Shown: in pieces, positions 22,659 through 30,249 of the stretch
Position numbering within the stretch: position 1 is the stretch's first letter
How the letters are laid out: the number at the start of each line of letters is the position of its first letter
Source: Ornithinibacillus sp047228935
Lineage (GTDB): Bacteria > Bacillota > Bacilli > Bacillales > Amphibacillaceae
Assembly (NCBI RefSeq): GCF_047228935.1
Contig: NZ_JBFEGG010000001.1
Location: forward strand, 930,001 to 994,000
Direction: 5' to 3'
DNA length: 64,000 nucleotides
The notes under the pieces: model-generated
The model's database searches: none
Told to the model about the DNA's origin: nothing
What the model saw: only the letters and a program-made list of their open reading frames with translations
Made by a program: the position numbers and the translations under genes

Positions 22659-25367
22659 ATGGGAGAGAATAGTGTCTTCAATGCAAAGAAGAAATTCGAT
22701 CTTAATGGTAAGTCTTATAACTACTATCAACTAAAAGCATTAGAAGAATCTGGTTTAGGAAAAATTGATAGATTACCATTTTCTATTCGTGTTCTTCTAG
22801 AATCTCTCGTTCGTCAATATGATGGCCGTGTAATTAATGATGATCATGTAAAAGCATTAGTAAAATGGGGTACTAAAGATGGTAAAGGGGTAGATGTACC
22901 GTTCAAACCATCTCGCGTTATTTTACAAGACTTTACAGGGGTACCTGCTGTTGTTGACTTAGCTTCACTACGTAAAGCAATGGTAGATTTAGGCGGTAAA
23001 CCTGATCAAATTAACCCTGAAGTTCCGGTTGATTTAGTAATCGACCACTCTGTGCAAGTAGACCAATACGGTTCTACAAGTGCACTACAAGCTAATATGG
23101 ATTTAGAATTCAAACGTAATGGAGAGCGCTATGAGTTCTTACATTGGGCTCAAAAAGCATTTGACAATTATCGTGCTGTTCCACCAGCAACTGGTATTGT
23201 TCACCAAGTTAACTTAGAATACATTGCAAATGTAGTACATGAAGTGGAAAATGAAAATGGTGAATATGATGCATTCCCTGATACACTAGTTGGTACTGAC
23301 TCACATACTACGATGATTAATGGACTAGGTGTACTTGGATGGGGTGTAGGTGGTATTGAAGCAGAAGCAGGTATGCTTGGTCAGCCTTCATATTTCCCTC
23401 AACCAGAAGTAATTGGTGTTAAATTTACTGGAAGCTTCCCACAAGGAACTACAGCAACGGATTTAGCACTTAAAGTTACACAAGTACTACGTGAACGTAA
23501 TGTAGTAGGGAAATTTGTTGAGTACTATGGACCAGGTTTAAAAGACATGCCACTTGCAGACCGTGCAACTATATCTAACATGGCTCCTGAGTATGGTGCT
23601 ACATGCGGATTCTTCCCAGTTGATGAAGAAGCACTAAACTATTTACGTTTAACTGGTCGTGATGAAGATCATATTAAATTAGTTGAAAAATATTGCAAAG
23701 AAAACAACTTATGGTATTCACCAGATTTAAAAGATCCTGAGTACACTGAAGTTGTGGAAATTAATTTATCCGAATTAGAACCAAACCTTTCTGGTCCTAA
23801 ACGTCCACAAGACTTAATTCCACTATCTAAAATGAAAGAGGAGTTTAACAAAGCTATCACAGCACCACAAGGTAATCAAGGTTTTGGTTTAGATAAATCT
23901 GAATTTGATAAAGAAGTAACAGTCAAATTATCTAATGGTAAAGAGACTGTAATGAAGACTGGTGCTATTGCAATCGCTGCAATCACATCTTGTACAAATA
24001 CATCAAACCCATACGTTATGTTAGGTGCAGGATTGCTTGCTAAAAAAGCAGTAGAAAAAGGATTAGAAGTTCCTGCTTTTGTTAAGACTTCATTAGCACC
24101 AGGATCAAAGGTTGTTACACGTTACTTAGAAGATGCTGGCTTAATGCCATATCTTGATAAGTTAGGATTTAGCTTAGTTGGTTACGGTTGTACAACTTGT
24201 ATCGGGAACTCTGGACCACTTTTACCAGAGATTGAAGAAGCAATTGCGAATAATGATTTAACAGTAGCTTCTGTATTATCTGGTAACCGTAACTTTGAAG
24301 GTCGGATCCACCCGCTAGTAAAAGCAAACTATTTGGCATCACCACCATTAGTTGTGGCATATGCACTAGCAGGAACTGTAGATATTGACTTAGCTAAAGA
24401 AGCAATTGGAACAGATGCAGATGGCGAACCTATTTACTTAAATGATATTTGGCCATCTATGGAAGAAATTAAAAATGAAGTTAGTCGTGTCGTTAATCCA
24501 GAAATTTTCCGTAAAGAGTACGAAAATGTATTCAACTCTAACGAAAAATGGAATGAAATCGATACAACTGACGAGCCTTTATTCGAGTGGGATGAAGAAT
24601 CAACATATATCCAAAATCCACCATTCTTTGAAGGTCTAGCAAAAGATGCAGGAACTGTAGAACCATTAAACAACCTACGTGTAATTGGTAAATTTGGTGA
24701 CTCTGTAACAACTGACCACATTTCACCAGCAGGAGCAATTGCTAAAGACATGCCAGCAGGTCTTTACTTACAAGAAAAAGGAGTTTCACCAAGAAACTTC
24801 AACTCTTATGGCTCCCGTCGTGGTAACCATGAAGTAATGATGCGTGGTACATTCGCAAACATCCGTATTCGTAACCAAATCGCTCCAGGTACAGAAGGTG
24901 GATATACAACTTACTGGCCTACAGGTGAAATAATGCCAATCTATGATGCAGCAATGAAATACCAAGAAGAAGGTACGGGATTAGTAATCCTTGCTGGTAA
25001 AGATTATGGCATGGGGTCTTCACGTGACTGGGCTGCTAAGGGTACAAACCTTCTAGGAATTAAGATGGTTATTGCAGAAAGCTTTGAACGTATCCACCGT
25101 TCTAACTTAGTTATGATGGGTGTACTTCCATTAGAATTTGAAAAAGGTCAAAATGCTGAAAAATTAGGTCTAACTGGTAAAGAAACATTCAACCTAGAGA
25201 TTGGTGAAGATGTTAAGCCACATGATCTTGTAAAAGTAACTGCTATAGATGAAAATGGTAAAACAACTGAATTTAAAGCTGTTGTACGTTTTGATAGTGA
25301 AGTAGAGATTGATTACTATCGTCATGGTGGTATCTTACAAATGGTACTACGTAACAAATTAGCTTAA
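22659..25367 (+). CDS. acnA: Aconitate hydratase (citB/acnA)
   Basis: About 902 residues, AcnA/IRP1 type. It converts citrate to isocitrate in the TCA cycle; the Bacillus enzyme also binds IRE-like RNA when it loses its cluster. [4Fe-4S] ligands are in ITSCTNTSNP and GYGCTTCIGNSGP. Other signatures: LVGTDSHTTMINGLGVLGWGVGGIEAEA, the substrate Arg/Ser region NYLASPPLVVAYALAG, and the swivel domain with FNSYGSRRGNHEVMMRGTF and KDYGMGSSRDWAAKG. AAGGGG is nine bases before ATG 22659 but only three before an in-frame ATG at 22653, so I prefer the later start. Codon use looks adapted for high expression. Confidence 0.98.
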   Translation: MGENSVFNAKKKFDLNGKSYNYYQLKALEESGLGKIDRLPFSIRVLLESLVRQYDGRVINDDHVKALVKWGTKDGKGVDVPFKPSRVILQDFTGVPAVVDLASLRKAMVDLGGKPDQINPEVPVDLVIDHSVQVDQYGSTSALQANMDLEFKRNGERYEFLHWAQKAFDNYRAVPPATGIVHQVNLEYIANVVHEVENENGEYDAFPDTLVGTDSHTTMINGLGVLGWGVGGIEAEAGMLGQPSYFPQPEVIGVKFTGSFPQGTTATDLALKVTQVLRERNVVGKFVEYYGPGLKDMPLADRATISNMAPEYGATCGFFPVDEEALNYLRLTGRDEDHIKLVEKYCKENNLWYSPDLKDPEYTEVVEINLSELEPNLSGPKRPQDLIPLSKMKEEFNKAITAPQGNQGFGLDKSEFDKEVTVKLSNGKETVMKTGAIAIAAITSCTNTSNPYVMLGAGLLAKKAVEKGLEVPAFVKTSLAPGSKVVTRYLEDAGLMPYLDKLGFSLVGYGCTTCIGNSGPLLPEIEEAIANNDLTVASVLSGNRNFEGRIHPLVKANYLASPPLVVAYALAGTVDIDLAKEAIGTDADGEPIYLNDIWPSMEEIKNEVSRVVNPEIFRKEYENVFNSNEKWNEIDTTDEPLFEWDEESTYIQNPPFFEGLAKDAGTVEPLNNLRVIGKFGDSVTTDHISPAGAIAKDMPAGLYLQEKGVSPRNFNSYGSRRGNHEVMMRGTFANIRIRNQIAPGTEGGYTTYWPTGEIMPIYDAAMKYQEEGTGLVILAGKDYGMGSSRDWAAKGTNLLGIKMVIAESFERIHRSNLVMMGVLPLEFEKGQNAEKLGLTGKETFNLEIGEDVKPHDLVKVTAIDENGKTTEFKAVVRFDSEVEIDYYRHGGILQMVLRNKLA

Positions 25368-25375
25368 TCAAAATG

Positions 25376-25407
25376 GAATGGGCTCCTTGATAGGAGCTCA
25401 TTTTTTA
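25376..25407 (+). terminator. Terminator after aconitase
   Basis: ATGGGCTCCT and AGGAGCTCAT form a ten-base-pair stem (one G-T) with a TGAT loop and six T. Confidence 0.88.
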
Positions 25408-25522
25408 TGTAAAATGTGAAAACTCTATGACATATGAGTTTATTTCTTTATATATTGAGGCAAGATTGTATATTATAGACATAGGCTAAAGATGGATTAC
25501 ATATATGTAGGGAGTTTATACT

Positions 25523-26125
25523 ATGATTAAAAAGTTTGTCGGTATAGGAATATTACTTGCGCTTGGCATAGCTTTAGTGATAAACGTTGTAGATTTTGAA
25601 AAAAAAGATGGACAAGCAGCATCAGGACCAAATTTAGTCGATGTAACTGGAGATCCGTCTGTTGATGGTGTGACAATAGTCTCTCCGAGTGCTAGAGGAA
25701 TAAATGAAGGTGACACTGCACCAGATTTTGAATTACCATTGTTAAATGGTGACACCGTGAAACTTTCTGATTTAAAGGGTAAAAAAGTACTAATAAATTT
25801 TTGGGCTACATGGTGTCCTCCTTGTAAAGAAGAAATGCCAGAATTAGAAAGATTCTATGAAGAACATGGTGATGAAATAACGATAATTGCTATTAATGCA
25901 ACCGGTTCTGAACGTAATGAGCAGGCGGTTCGTGATTTTATTGAAGAATATGGTTATACGTTTCCAGTTGCAATAGATAACAATAATGAGACTACAGACA
26001 CTTATATGGCTATGACTATCCCAACTTCTTATTTCATAGGCTCCGATGGAGTAATTCAAGCTCCTCGAAAAGTTGGACCAATGTCATATGATTTTATGGT
26101 CGATATGATGAATTCTTTAAACTAA
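25523..26125 (+). CDS. yneN: Membrane-anchored TlpA/ResA-like thiol-disulfide oxidoreductase (YneN-like)
   Basis: 200 residues. An N-terminal signal anchor (about 4-23, FVGIGILLALGIALVINVVDF) places the thioredoxin domain outside the cytoplasm. The active site is NFWATWCPPCKEEMPELE and the cis-proline loop is AMTIPTSYFI, both as in ResA/StoA/TlpA proteins. Such proteins reduce disulfides in cytochrome c or in spore-cortex enzymes, taking electrons from CcdA (encoded at 18.5 kb). Its place after citB equals B. subtilis yneN. Precise substrate not deducible. Confidence 0.9.
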   Translation: MIKKFVGIGILLALGIALVINVVDFEKKDGQAASGPNLVDVTGDPSVDGVTIVSPSARGINEGDTAPDFELPLLNGDTVKLSDLKGKKVLINFWATWCPPCKEEMPELERFYEEHGDEITIIAINATGSERNEQAVRDFIEEYGYTFPVAIDNNNETTDTYMAMTIPTSYFIGSDGVIQAPRKVGPMSYDFMVDMMNSLN

Positions 26126-26202
26126 CGTATATAATTTTACAAAAATTATTATAAAAATAGTATGGAATGGTAATACTTCTATATAAAAAGGGAGTGATTA
26201 CC

Positions 26203-26349
26203 ATTTCTTTAAAAAAGCGTCTTTCATTTGAAGAACTGGTTCAAACGAATAGACAACAAATCTTGTCAGATCGAGAAATATTGGACCGAATTGAAGATAA
26301 CTTAGAAAAAAGAGCACGTGACATTTTGTCAAAAAGAAAAGAAGCATAA
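26203..26349 (+). CDS. FbpB-like small basic protein, probable ATT start
   Basis: About 48 residues if read from ATT 26203: (M)SLKKRLSFEELVQTNRQQIL, then DREILDRIEDNLEKRARDILSKRKEA. This matches the FbpB family of Fur-regulated small basic proteins, which in B. subtilis help an sRNA (FsrA) spare iron. The only strong ribosome binding site, AAGGGAG at 26188-26194, is eight bases before this ATT but overlaps the in-frame GTG (26194). An upstream ATG (26167) has no ribosome binding site and would add nine non-conserved residues. No convincing Fur box is visible upstream, so iron control is not shown. Confidence 0.72.
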   Translation: MSLKKRLSFEELVQTNRQQILSDREILDRIEDNLEKRARDILSKRKEA

Positions 26350-26377
26350 TTTGAATGAAATTATTAATCTAATTTTT

Positions 26378-26420
26378 GAGGATGGGATATCAATTATATT
26401 CCGTCCTCTTATCCTTTTTA
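26378..26420 (+). terminator. Terminator after the FbpB-like gene
   Basis: GAGGATGG pairs with CCGTCCTC around an AT-rich loop, followed by a pyrimidine-rich tail ending in a T-run. Confidence 0.7.
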
Positions 26421-26509
26421 TAATCATTATTTTTACCTGCATAGTTATAGAAGATAATCAAAAAATAACAATGCTAGTGGCAACATGATTTTAAAAAAGG
26501 AGGATATAC

Positions 26510-26734
26510 ATGAACGAAAAACAGCAATCCCCAAAACCAGATGATCGTAGTGATAACGTAGAGAAACTTCAAAATATGGTACAAAATACGATCGAAAATA
26601 TTGAAGAAGCACACGAAACAATGCAATTTGCTTCAGGTGAAGAAAAACAGAAAATAATCGATAAGAACAAACGTCGTGAAGAAGCAATTGAAGGATTCCG
26701 TTCTGAAATCAAAGATGAAGCACAGGACCATTAG
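26510..26734 (+). CDS. tlp: Tlp, small acid-soluble spore protein
   Basis: 74 residues, highly charged and helical, matching the Tlp family of minor SASPs (DDRSDNVEKLQNMVQNTIENI and GEEKQKIIDKNKRREEAIEGFRSEIKDEA). Tlp is made in the developing spore under sigma-G and degraded in germination. AAGGAGGA precedes the ATG. I could not fix a sigma-G promoter with confidence. Location after yneN equals B. subtilis. Confidence 0.93.
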   Translation: MNEKQQSPKPDDRSDNVEKLQNMVQNTIENIEEAHETMQFASGEEKQKIIDKNKRREEAIEGFRSEIKDEAQDH

Positions 26735-26743
26735 CATACAATT

Positions 26744-26772
26744 AACCTCAAATCTATTAAAGGTTTGAGGTT
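26744..26772 (+). terminator. Terminator after tlp
   Basis: AACCTCAAA and TTTGAGGTT, a nine-base-pair perfect stem, with a short T-rich tail. Confidence 0.72.
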
Positions 26773-26867
26773 TATGTTTACTCCTAAAATACGCTTAAGT
26801 CAGTTTGTTTATTCTACCTTTACCTGTATGGTAAACTAACAATACAAGGGTAAGGAGGACAACAAAC

Positions 26868-27293
26868 TTGAAAAAGATAAAATTTCCCATTGAAGTAAGA
26901 TATCAAGAAACGGATCAAATGGGTGTAGTTTACCATGCGAATTATCTAGTATGGTTTGAAATTGGTAGAACGAAATTCATTGAACATTTAGGATTAAGTT
27001 ATATTGAAATGGAAAACAATGATATCGTGTCTCCAGTTATTGATGCTCAACTTTCGTTTAAAAAACCTGTTAGATATGGAGAGAAAGTATTTGTTAAAAC
27101 ATGAATTTAACAATATGACGGATTACGTACGGTATATGGTTATGCTATTGTAGATGAAGATGATGACATTAGGGTAACTGGGACAACGAAACATGTCATT
27201 GTAAAGAAAGATAGCTTCCGGCCAATTTCATTACGAAAAGCGTTTCCTAATTGGCATGAGTTATACATGAAGAATATAGTAGGTGAGGAGTAG
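26868..27293 (+). pseudogene. yneP: yneP thioesterase gene broken by two nonsense codons
   Basis: The frame encodes a hotdog-fold acyl-CoA thioesterase (VRYQETDQMGVVYHANYLVWFE contains the 4HBT catalytic Asp and His). It stops at TGA (27102-27104), meets TAA two codons later (27108-27110), then stays open to TAG 27291-27293 with perfectly family-like sequence (QYDGLRTVYGYAIVDEDDD, RPISLRKAFPNWHELYM). The family has Trp-Ile-Glu at the three interrupted codons, so single substitutions (TGG to TGA, GAA to TAA) explain both stops. Length and frame are otherwise intact and its TAG still overlaps the yneQ GTG, so the lesion looks recent. A 78-residue product would lack half the fold. Confidence 0.88.
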
Positions 27294-27592
27294 TGGCTTT
27301 TGGATTAAAGAGAGAAGAATTGAAAAGCTGGAAAAAGCAAGTAGAGAGTGGAGAAATCGCCTTTCTGACTCATTACTGGTTAGATAGCCGTTTTCCTGGT
27401 TGCACAACTGTAACGAAAGTTGGTTGTAAGAATCTTGCTAAACTAGTTCATTGGGGTGAGCAATATCATTTAGATCCAAAATGGATTCATCATGATGATA
27501 ACTACCCTCATTTCGATTTGTTTGGGGACAGGCAAAAAGAAATTCTTACAAAAGAAGGGGTATGGGACCAAATTAACAAGTTTAATTTATAA
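27293..27592 (+). CDS. yneQ: YneQ, conserved hypothetical protein
   Basis: 99 residues, full length for the family, with AFLTHYWLDSRFPGCTTVTKVGC and WIHHDDNYPHFDLFGDRQKEIL as conserved blocks rich in His, Cys and aromatic residues. Function unknown. GTG start overlaps the yneP stop by one base (TAGTG) with GGTGAGGAG inside the yneP tail, so translation was probably coupled to yneP; with yneP truncated 190 bases earlier, that coupling should be lost. Confidence 0.9.
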   Translation: MAFGLKREELKSWKKQVESGEIAFLTHYWLDSRFPGCTTVTKVGCKNLAKLVHWGEQYHLDPKWIHHDDNYPHFDLFGDRQKEILTKEGVWDQINKFNL

Positions 27593-27596
27593 CTAT

Positions 27597-27630
27597 GCGC
27601 TCAAATGTACTTCACTTTGAGCGCTTTTGT
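27597..27630 (+). terminator. Bidirectional terminator between yneQ and yidD
   Basis: GCGCTCAAA and TTTGAGCGC around a ten-base loop, followed by TTTTGTTTTT. The minus-strand yidD stop lies within the loop. Confidence 0.83.
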
Positions 27631-27851
27631 TTTTCTATTTTTTCAGGAACGTAGTCAACCCCACCTGGATGAAAAGGATGGCATTTGCTAATTCTTTTTA
27701 TGGTTAAATAACTACCTTTAATTGCACCGAATCTACGTACCGCTTCAAGTCCATACTCAGAACAGGTTGGATAGAACCGACATGTTGATGGTGTAAAAGG
27801 ACTAATGGCACTACGATAGAATTTTATAAGTCCTATTACGATAAACTTCAT
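27612..27851 (-). CDS. yidD: YidD, membrane-protein insertion efficiency factor
   Basis: 79 residues. Family signature: IKFYRSAISPFTPSTCRFYPTCSEYGLEAVRRFG, then a CHPFHPGGVDYVP tail, with three conserved Cys. YidD is a small amphipathic protein at the inner face of the membrane that helps YidC-dependent insertion. The gene is 24 bases after folE2 on the same strand, and its last codons are inside the shared terminator. Confidence 0.95.
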   Translation of the reverse strand: MKFIVIGLIKFYRSAISPFTPSTCRFYPTCSEYGLEAVRRFGAIKGSYLTIKRISKCHPFHPGGVDYVPEKIEKQKRSK

Positions 27852-27875
27852 ATATTAACCTTCTTTTTTGAAAGA

Positions 27876-28793
27876 TTAAAATTTATTATAACGTATTGTT
27901 GCAATAGCATCATGCATGTGAATAGATTCTTCGTTTTGACATGTAACTTCAAAACCCTTAATAAAGTCTAGTTCATATAAGTCTGCTGCAACTAACCTTG
28001 CCATGTCTTCTACAAATCGTGGGTTTTCATACGCCTCTTCAGTCACCATTTTTTCATCAGGTCGTTTTAGTATAGGGTGTAATCGTGAGCTTGCATTACT
28101 TTCGGCTGCTTCTAATAATGCAAGTTTCCAATCTATATCAGATTCATCGAAGTCTTTGATTAGGCTAGCTTTCATAGATACTTTACCTCGTTGGTTATGT
28201 GCACTATACTCACTAATTTCTTTTGAGCAAGGACAAAGAGTAGTAATAAGTACATCCATACCAACCTCTATGGCATGTCCCTCCTCTTGAGTATAAGAAA
28301 CTTCAATAGTTAAGTCTGCATGATTTAATCCTGCAAATTTAGTATTAGGAGCTTCTCGTTCATAAAACCAAGGAAAATGAATTGCAATTTTGGAATCTTT
28401 CTGACCTAATCTGTCAGCAAGTTCAGCTGTAAATTCTTTTAATATAGAAAAATCAGCTTGAAAACCATTTTTACTATAAGAAGATAATTGTTCCATGAAA
28501 CGACTCATGTTTGTACCTTTACTTGATTGTTGTATACTAGATGTAAATGTAAAAGATGCAACACTAGTCTGTACTTCTGGGCTAGTATGACTTCGTATCA
28601 TAATCGGATGTTTAACATTCGTTATTCCAACAGAATCAAGTTCAAATAAAAAGTCTTTTTGCATATTTTGCAAATCAGCCATTTTATCTTTTTCGATGGG
28701 CTTCTCTTTTGGACCGGGTTCTACTGATCCGAATAGTTTGTGTCTTTCTTCCTTAGTAGGCAGTTGTATATGCGGTATGTTATTTGCGTTCAT
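27876..28793 (-). CDS. folE2: FolE2, GTP cyclohydrolase IB
   Basis: 305 residues. It makes 7,8-dihydroneopterin triphosphate from GTP, the first step to folate; the IB enzyme can use metals other than zinc, which is why it is Zur-regulated in B. subtilis. Active-site Cys in ITTLCPCSKEISEYSAHNQRG, catalytic Glu/His region SIHMHDAIATI. Full family length. I looked for a Zur box upstream and did not see one, so zinc control is not supported here. No FolE1 gene is in the window. Confidence 0.95.
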   Translation of the reverse strand: MNANNIPHIQLPTKEERHKLFGSVEPGPKEKPIEKDKMADLQNMQKDFLFELDSVGITNVKHPIMIRSHTSPEVQTSVASFTFTSSIQQSSKGTNMSRFMEQLSSYSKNGFQADFSILKEFTAELADRLGQKDSKIAIHFPWFYEREAPNTKFAGLNHADLTIEVSYTQEEGHAIEVGMDVLITTLCPCSKEISEYSAHNQRGKVSMKASLIKDFDESDIDWKLALLEAAESNASSRLHPILKRPDEKMVTEEAYENPRFVEDMARLVAADLYELDFIKGFEVTCQNEESIHMHDAIATIRYNKF

Positions 28794-28833
28794 TACTATT
28801 TCCCTTTCTAATGCAAGACTTGTCTCTTATCAA

Positions 28834-28863
28834 AGTATAAGGCAATTATTCCATATATTTCAA
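28834..28863 (-). promoter_or_regulatory. Candidate SigA promoter of folE2-yidD
   Basis: On the minus strand: TTGAAA (28863-28858), 18 bases and TATACT (28839-28834), 41 bases before the folE2 ATG. Confidence 0.65.
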
Positions 28864-28874
28864 TCATACCGCTT

Positions 28875-29456
28875 TTACATCCACTTAATTTTAGGCTCTG
28901 TTTTATTTAATATCCGCTTTATGTTTGCTAGATGGCGATAAACAACAAATAAGGTTAACACGCCTACGACAATCATTAAGCCAATGTCTCCAATAAATAG
29001 CGTTACTATAAACGAAACTAAACCAGTGACCATGGAGGAAAGAGACACATACTTAGAAATTTTTAATGTTAATAGAAATGTTAACACCATAACAGCAAAT
29101 AAAATAGGATTTACTCCAAGAATAATACCACCAGAGGTAGCGACAGCTTTTCCCCCTTTAAAACGAGCGAATAATGGGTATGTATGTCCAATTACAGCAA
29201 ATATACCAATAGCGAGACGATATACATCAGCGTCAAAAAATAACGGGATTAGAGTTGCTAAAGTTCCTTTTAGAATATCAGCTAATGTTACAATAATCCC
29301 TGCTTTAATACCTAACACTCGAAATGTATTGGTACCACCAAGGTTACCACTTCCATGTTCACGAATATCGATATTATAACCAACTTTTCCAACAATTAGG
29401 GCAGATGGGATGGAGCCTAATAAATATGCAATTATAGCAAACAGAACATATTCCAT
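28875..29456 (-). CDS. plsY: PlsY, acyl-phosphate:glycerol-3-phosphate acyltransferase
   Basis: 193 residues, five membrane helices. It acylates glycerol-3-phosphate from acyl-phosphate (made by PlsX), the first committed step of phospholipid synthesis. Motifs: SIPSALIVGK, GSGNLGGTNTFR (phosphate loop) and GHTYPLFARFKGGKAVAT. ATG 29456 chosen: TAGGA is correctly spaced and the protein then aligns with the 193-residue B. subtilis enzyme; an ATG six codons upstream lacks a ribosome binding site. Divergent from yneT. Confidence 0.95.
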   Translation of the reverse strand: MEYVLFAIIAYLLGSIPSALIVGKVGYNIDIREHGSGNLGGTNTFRVLGIKAGIIVTLADILKGTLATLIPLFFDADVYRLAIGIFAVIGHTYPLFARFKGGKAVATSGGIILGVNPILFAVMVLTFLLTLKISKYVSLSSMVTGLVSFIVTLFIGDIGLMIVVGVLTLFVVYRHLANIKRILNKTEPKIKWM

Positions 29457-29574
29457 TTCATTTCCTACTTTCATCTTTAAATTTAATTATGTTTATTTTA
29501 TCATGAACTATTAGGATAAGGTACTAAAACAAAATAATTTATGATATTTAACAAATTACTAATTATATTTTAAC

Positions 29575-29603
29575 TTACATGCTAAACTAACTATAAGTAT
29601 AAT
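29575..29603 (+). promoter_or_regulatory. SigA promoter of yneT
   Basis: TTACAT, 17-base spacer, TATAAT; 24 bases before the yneT ATG. Confidence 0.72.
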
Positions 29604-29626
29604 CGAAATGAAGGGAGTAACCAAGC

Positions 29627-30043
29627 ATGCAGAATCCTAGTAATGAAGAAATTAAAGAAATATTACAATCAGCAAAAACAATTGCAGTAGTAGGGCTTTC
29701 GGACAACCCTGAAAGAACATCCTATCAGATTTCTAAAATAATGCAAGACATAGGTTATCGGATTATTCCAGTAAATCCTACGATAGATGAAGTGTTAGGT
29801 GAAAAGTCATATGCAACTCTACTGGATATTAAGGAACCTATTGATATTATTAATGTTTTTAGAAGACCAGAATTTCTACCAGATATTGCGAAAGAAGCTG
29901 CGCAAACAGAATGTAAAGTATTCTGGGCACAACAAGGGATTACGAATGATGAAGCGTATGAGTTTTTAAATGAAAGAGGCTATACTGTTATTATGGATCT
30001 TTGTATTAAAGTTGCACATGCTGTACTCGTTAAAAAGTCGTAA
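29627..30043 (+). CDS. yneT: YneT, CoA-binding-domain protein
   Basis: 138 residues, a stand-alone Rossmann CoA-binding domain (succinyl-CoA-synthetase type): AKTIAVVGLSDNPERTSYQISKIMQ, IIPVNPTIDEVLG, VFWAQQGITNDEA and a C-terminal MDLCIKVAH. Widespread; biochemical role not known. Own promoter, and a terminator follows. Confidence 0.92.
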   Translation: MQNPSNEEIKEILQSAKTIAVVGLSDNPERTSYQISKIMQDIGYRIIPVNPTIDEVLGEKSYATLLDIKEPIDIINVFRRPEFLPDIAKEAAQTECKVFWAQQGITNDEAYEFLNERGYTVIMDLCIKVAHAVLVKKS

Positions 30044-30048
30044 AAGTT

Positions 30049-30075
30049 GGATGGCAAATGTCATCCTTTTTTATT
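30049..30075 (+). terminator. Terminator after yneT
   Basis: GGATG and CATCC stem (extended by GC/GT), AAAT loop and TTTTTTATTT tail. Confidence 0.75.
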
Positions 30076-30115
30076 TGGGAATCATTTAAAATAGAATGCT
30101 CTCACATAGAACTTC

Positions 30116-30145
30116 TATACAAGACAAAATATGTTGTAGTATACT
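30116..30145 (+). promoter_or_regulatory. Candidate SigA promoter of parEC
   Basis: TATACA, 18 bases and TATACT, leaving a leader of about 100 bases before parE. The -35 matches 4 of 6. Confidence 0.42.
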
Positions 30146-30249
30146 AATAAATATTGTGCTGGTAATGAGAGACCTTTACAAATAACAAACACCTGTTCTA
30201 CTATATAAATAATAACAATATGAACAATTGGTGAAGGGAGCAAACGGAT

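Noticed and set aside
26160..26193. A Fur box before the FbpB-like gene
   Set aside because: The AT-rich stretch does not reach a credible match to GATAATGATAATCATTATC.
27102..27104. TGA in yneP as selenocysteine or programmed readthrough
   Set aside because: A TAA follows two codons later, the family has Trp here, and no SECIS-like hairpin is evident; nonsense mutation is simpler.
28794..28874. A Zur box upstream of folE2
   Set aside because: No TCGTAAT-type palindrome is present; only a SigA-like promoter is visible.
30222..30233. GAACAATTGGTG before parE as a LexA box
   Set aside because: The second half-site GGTG matches GTTC at only two of four positions; too weak to claim SOS control.
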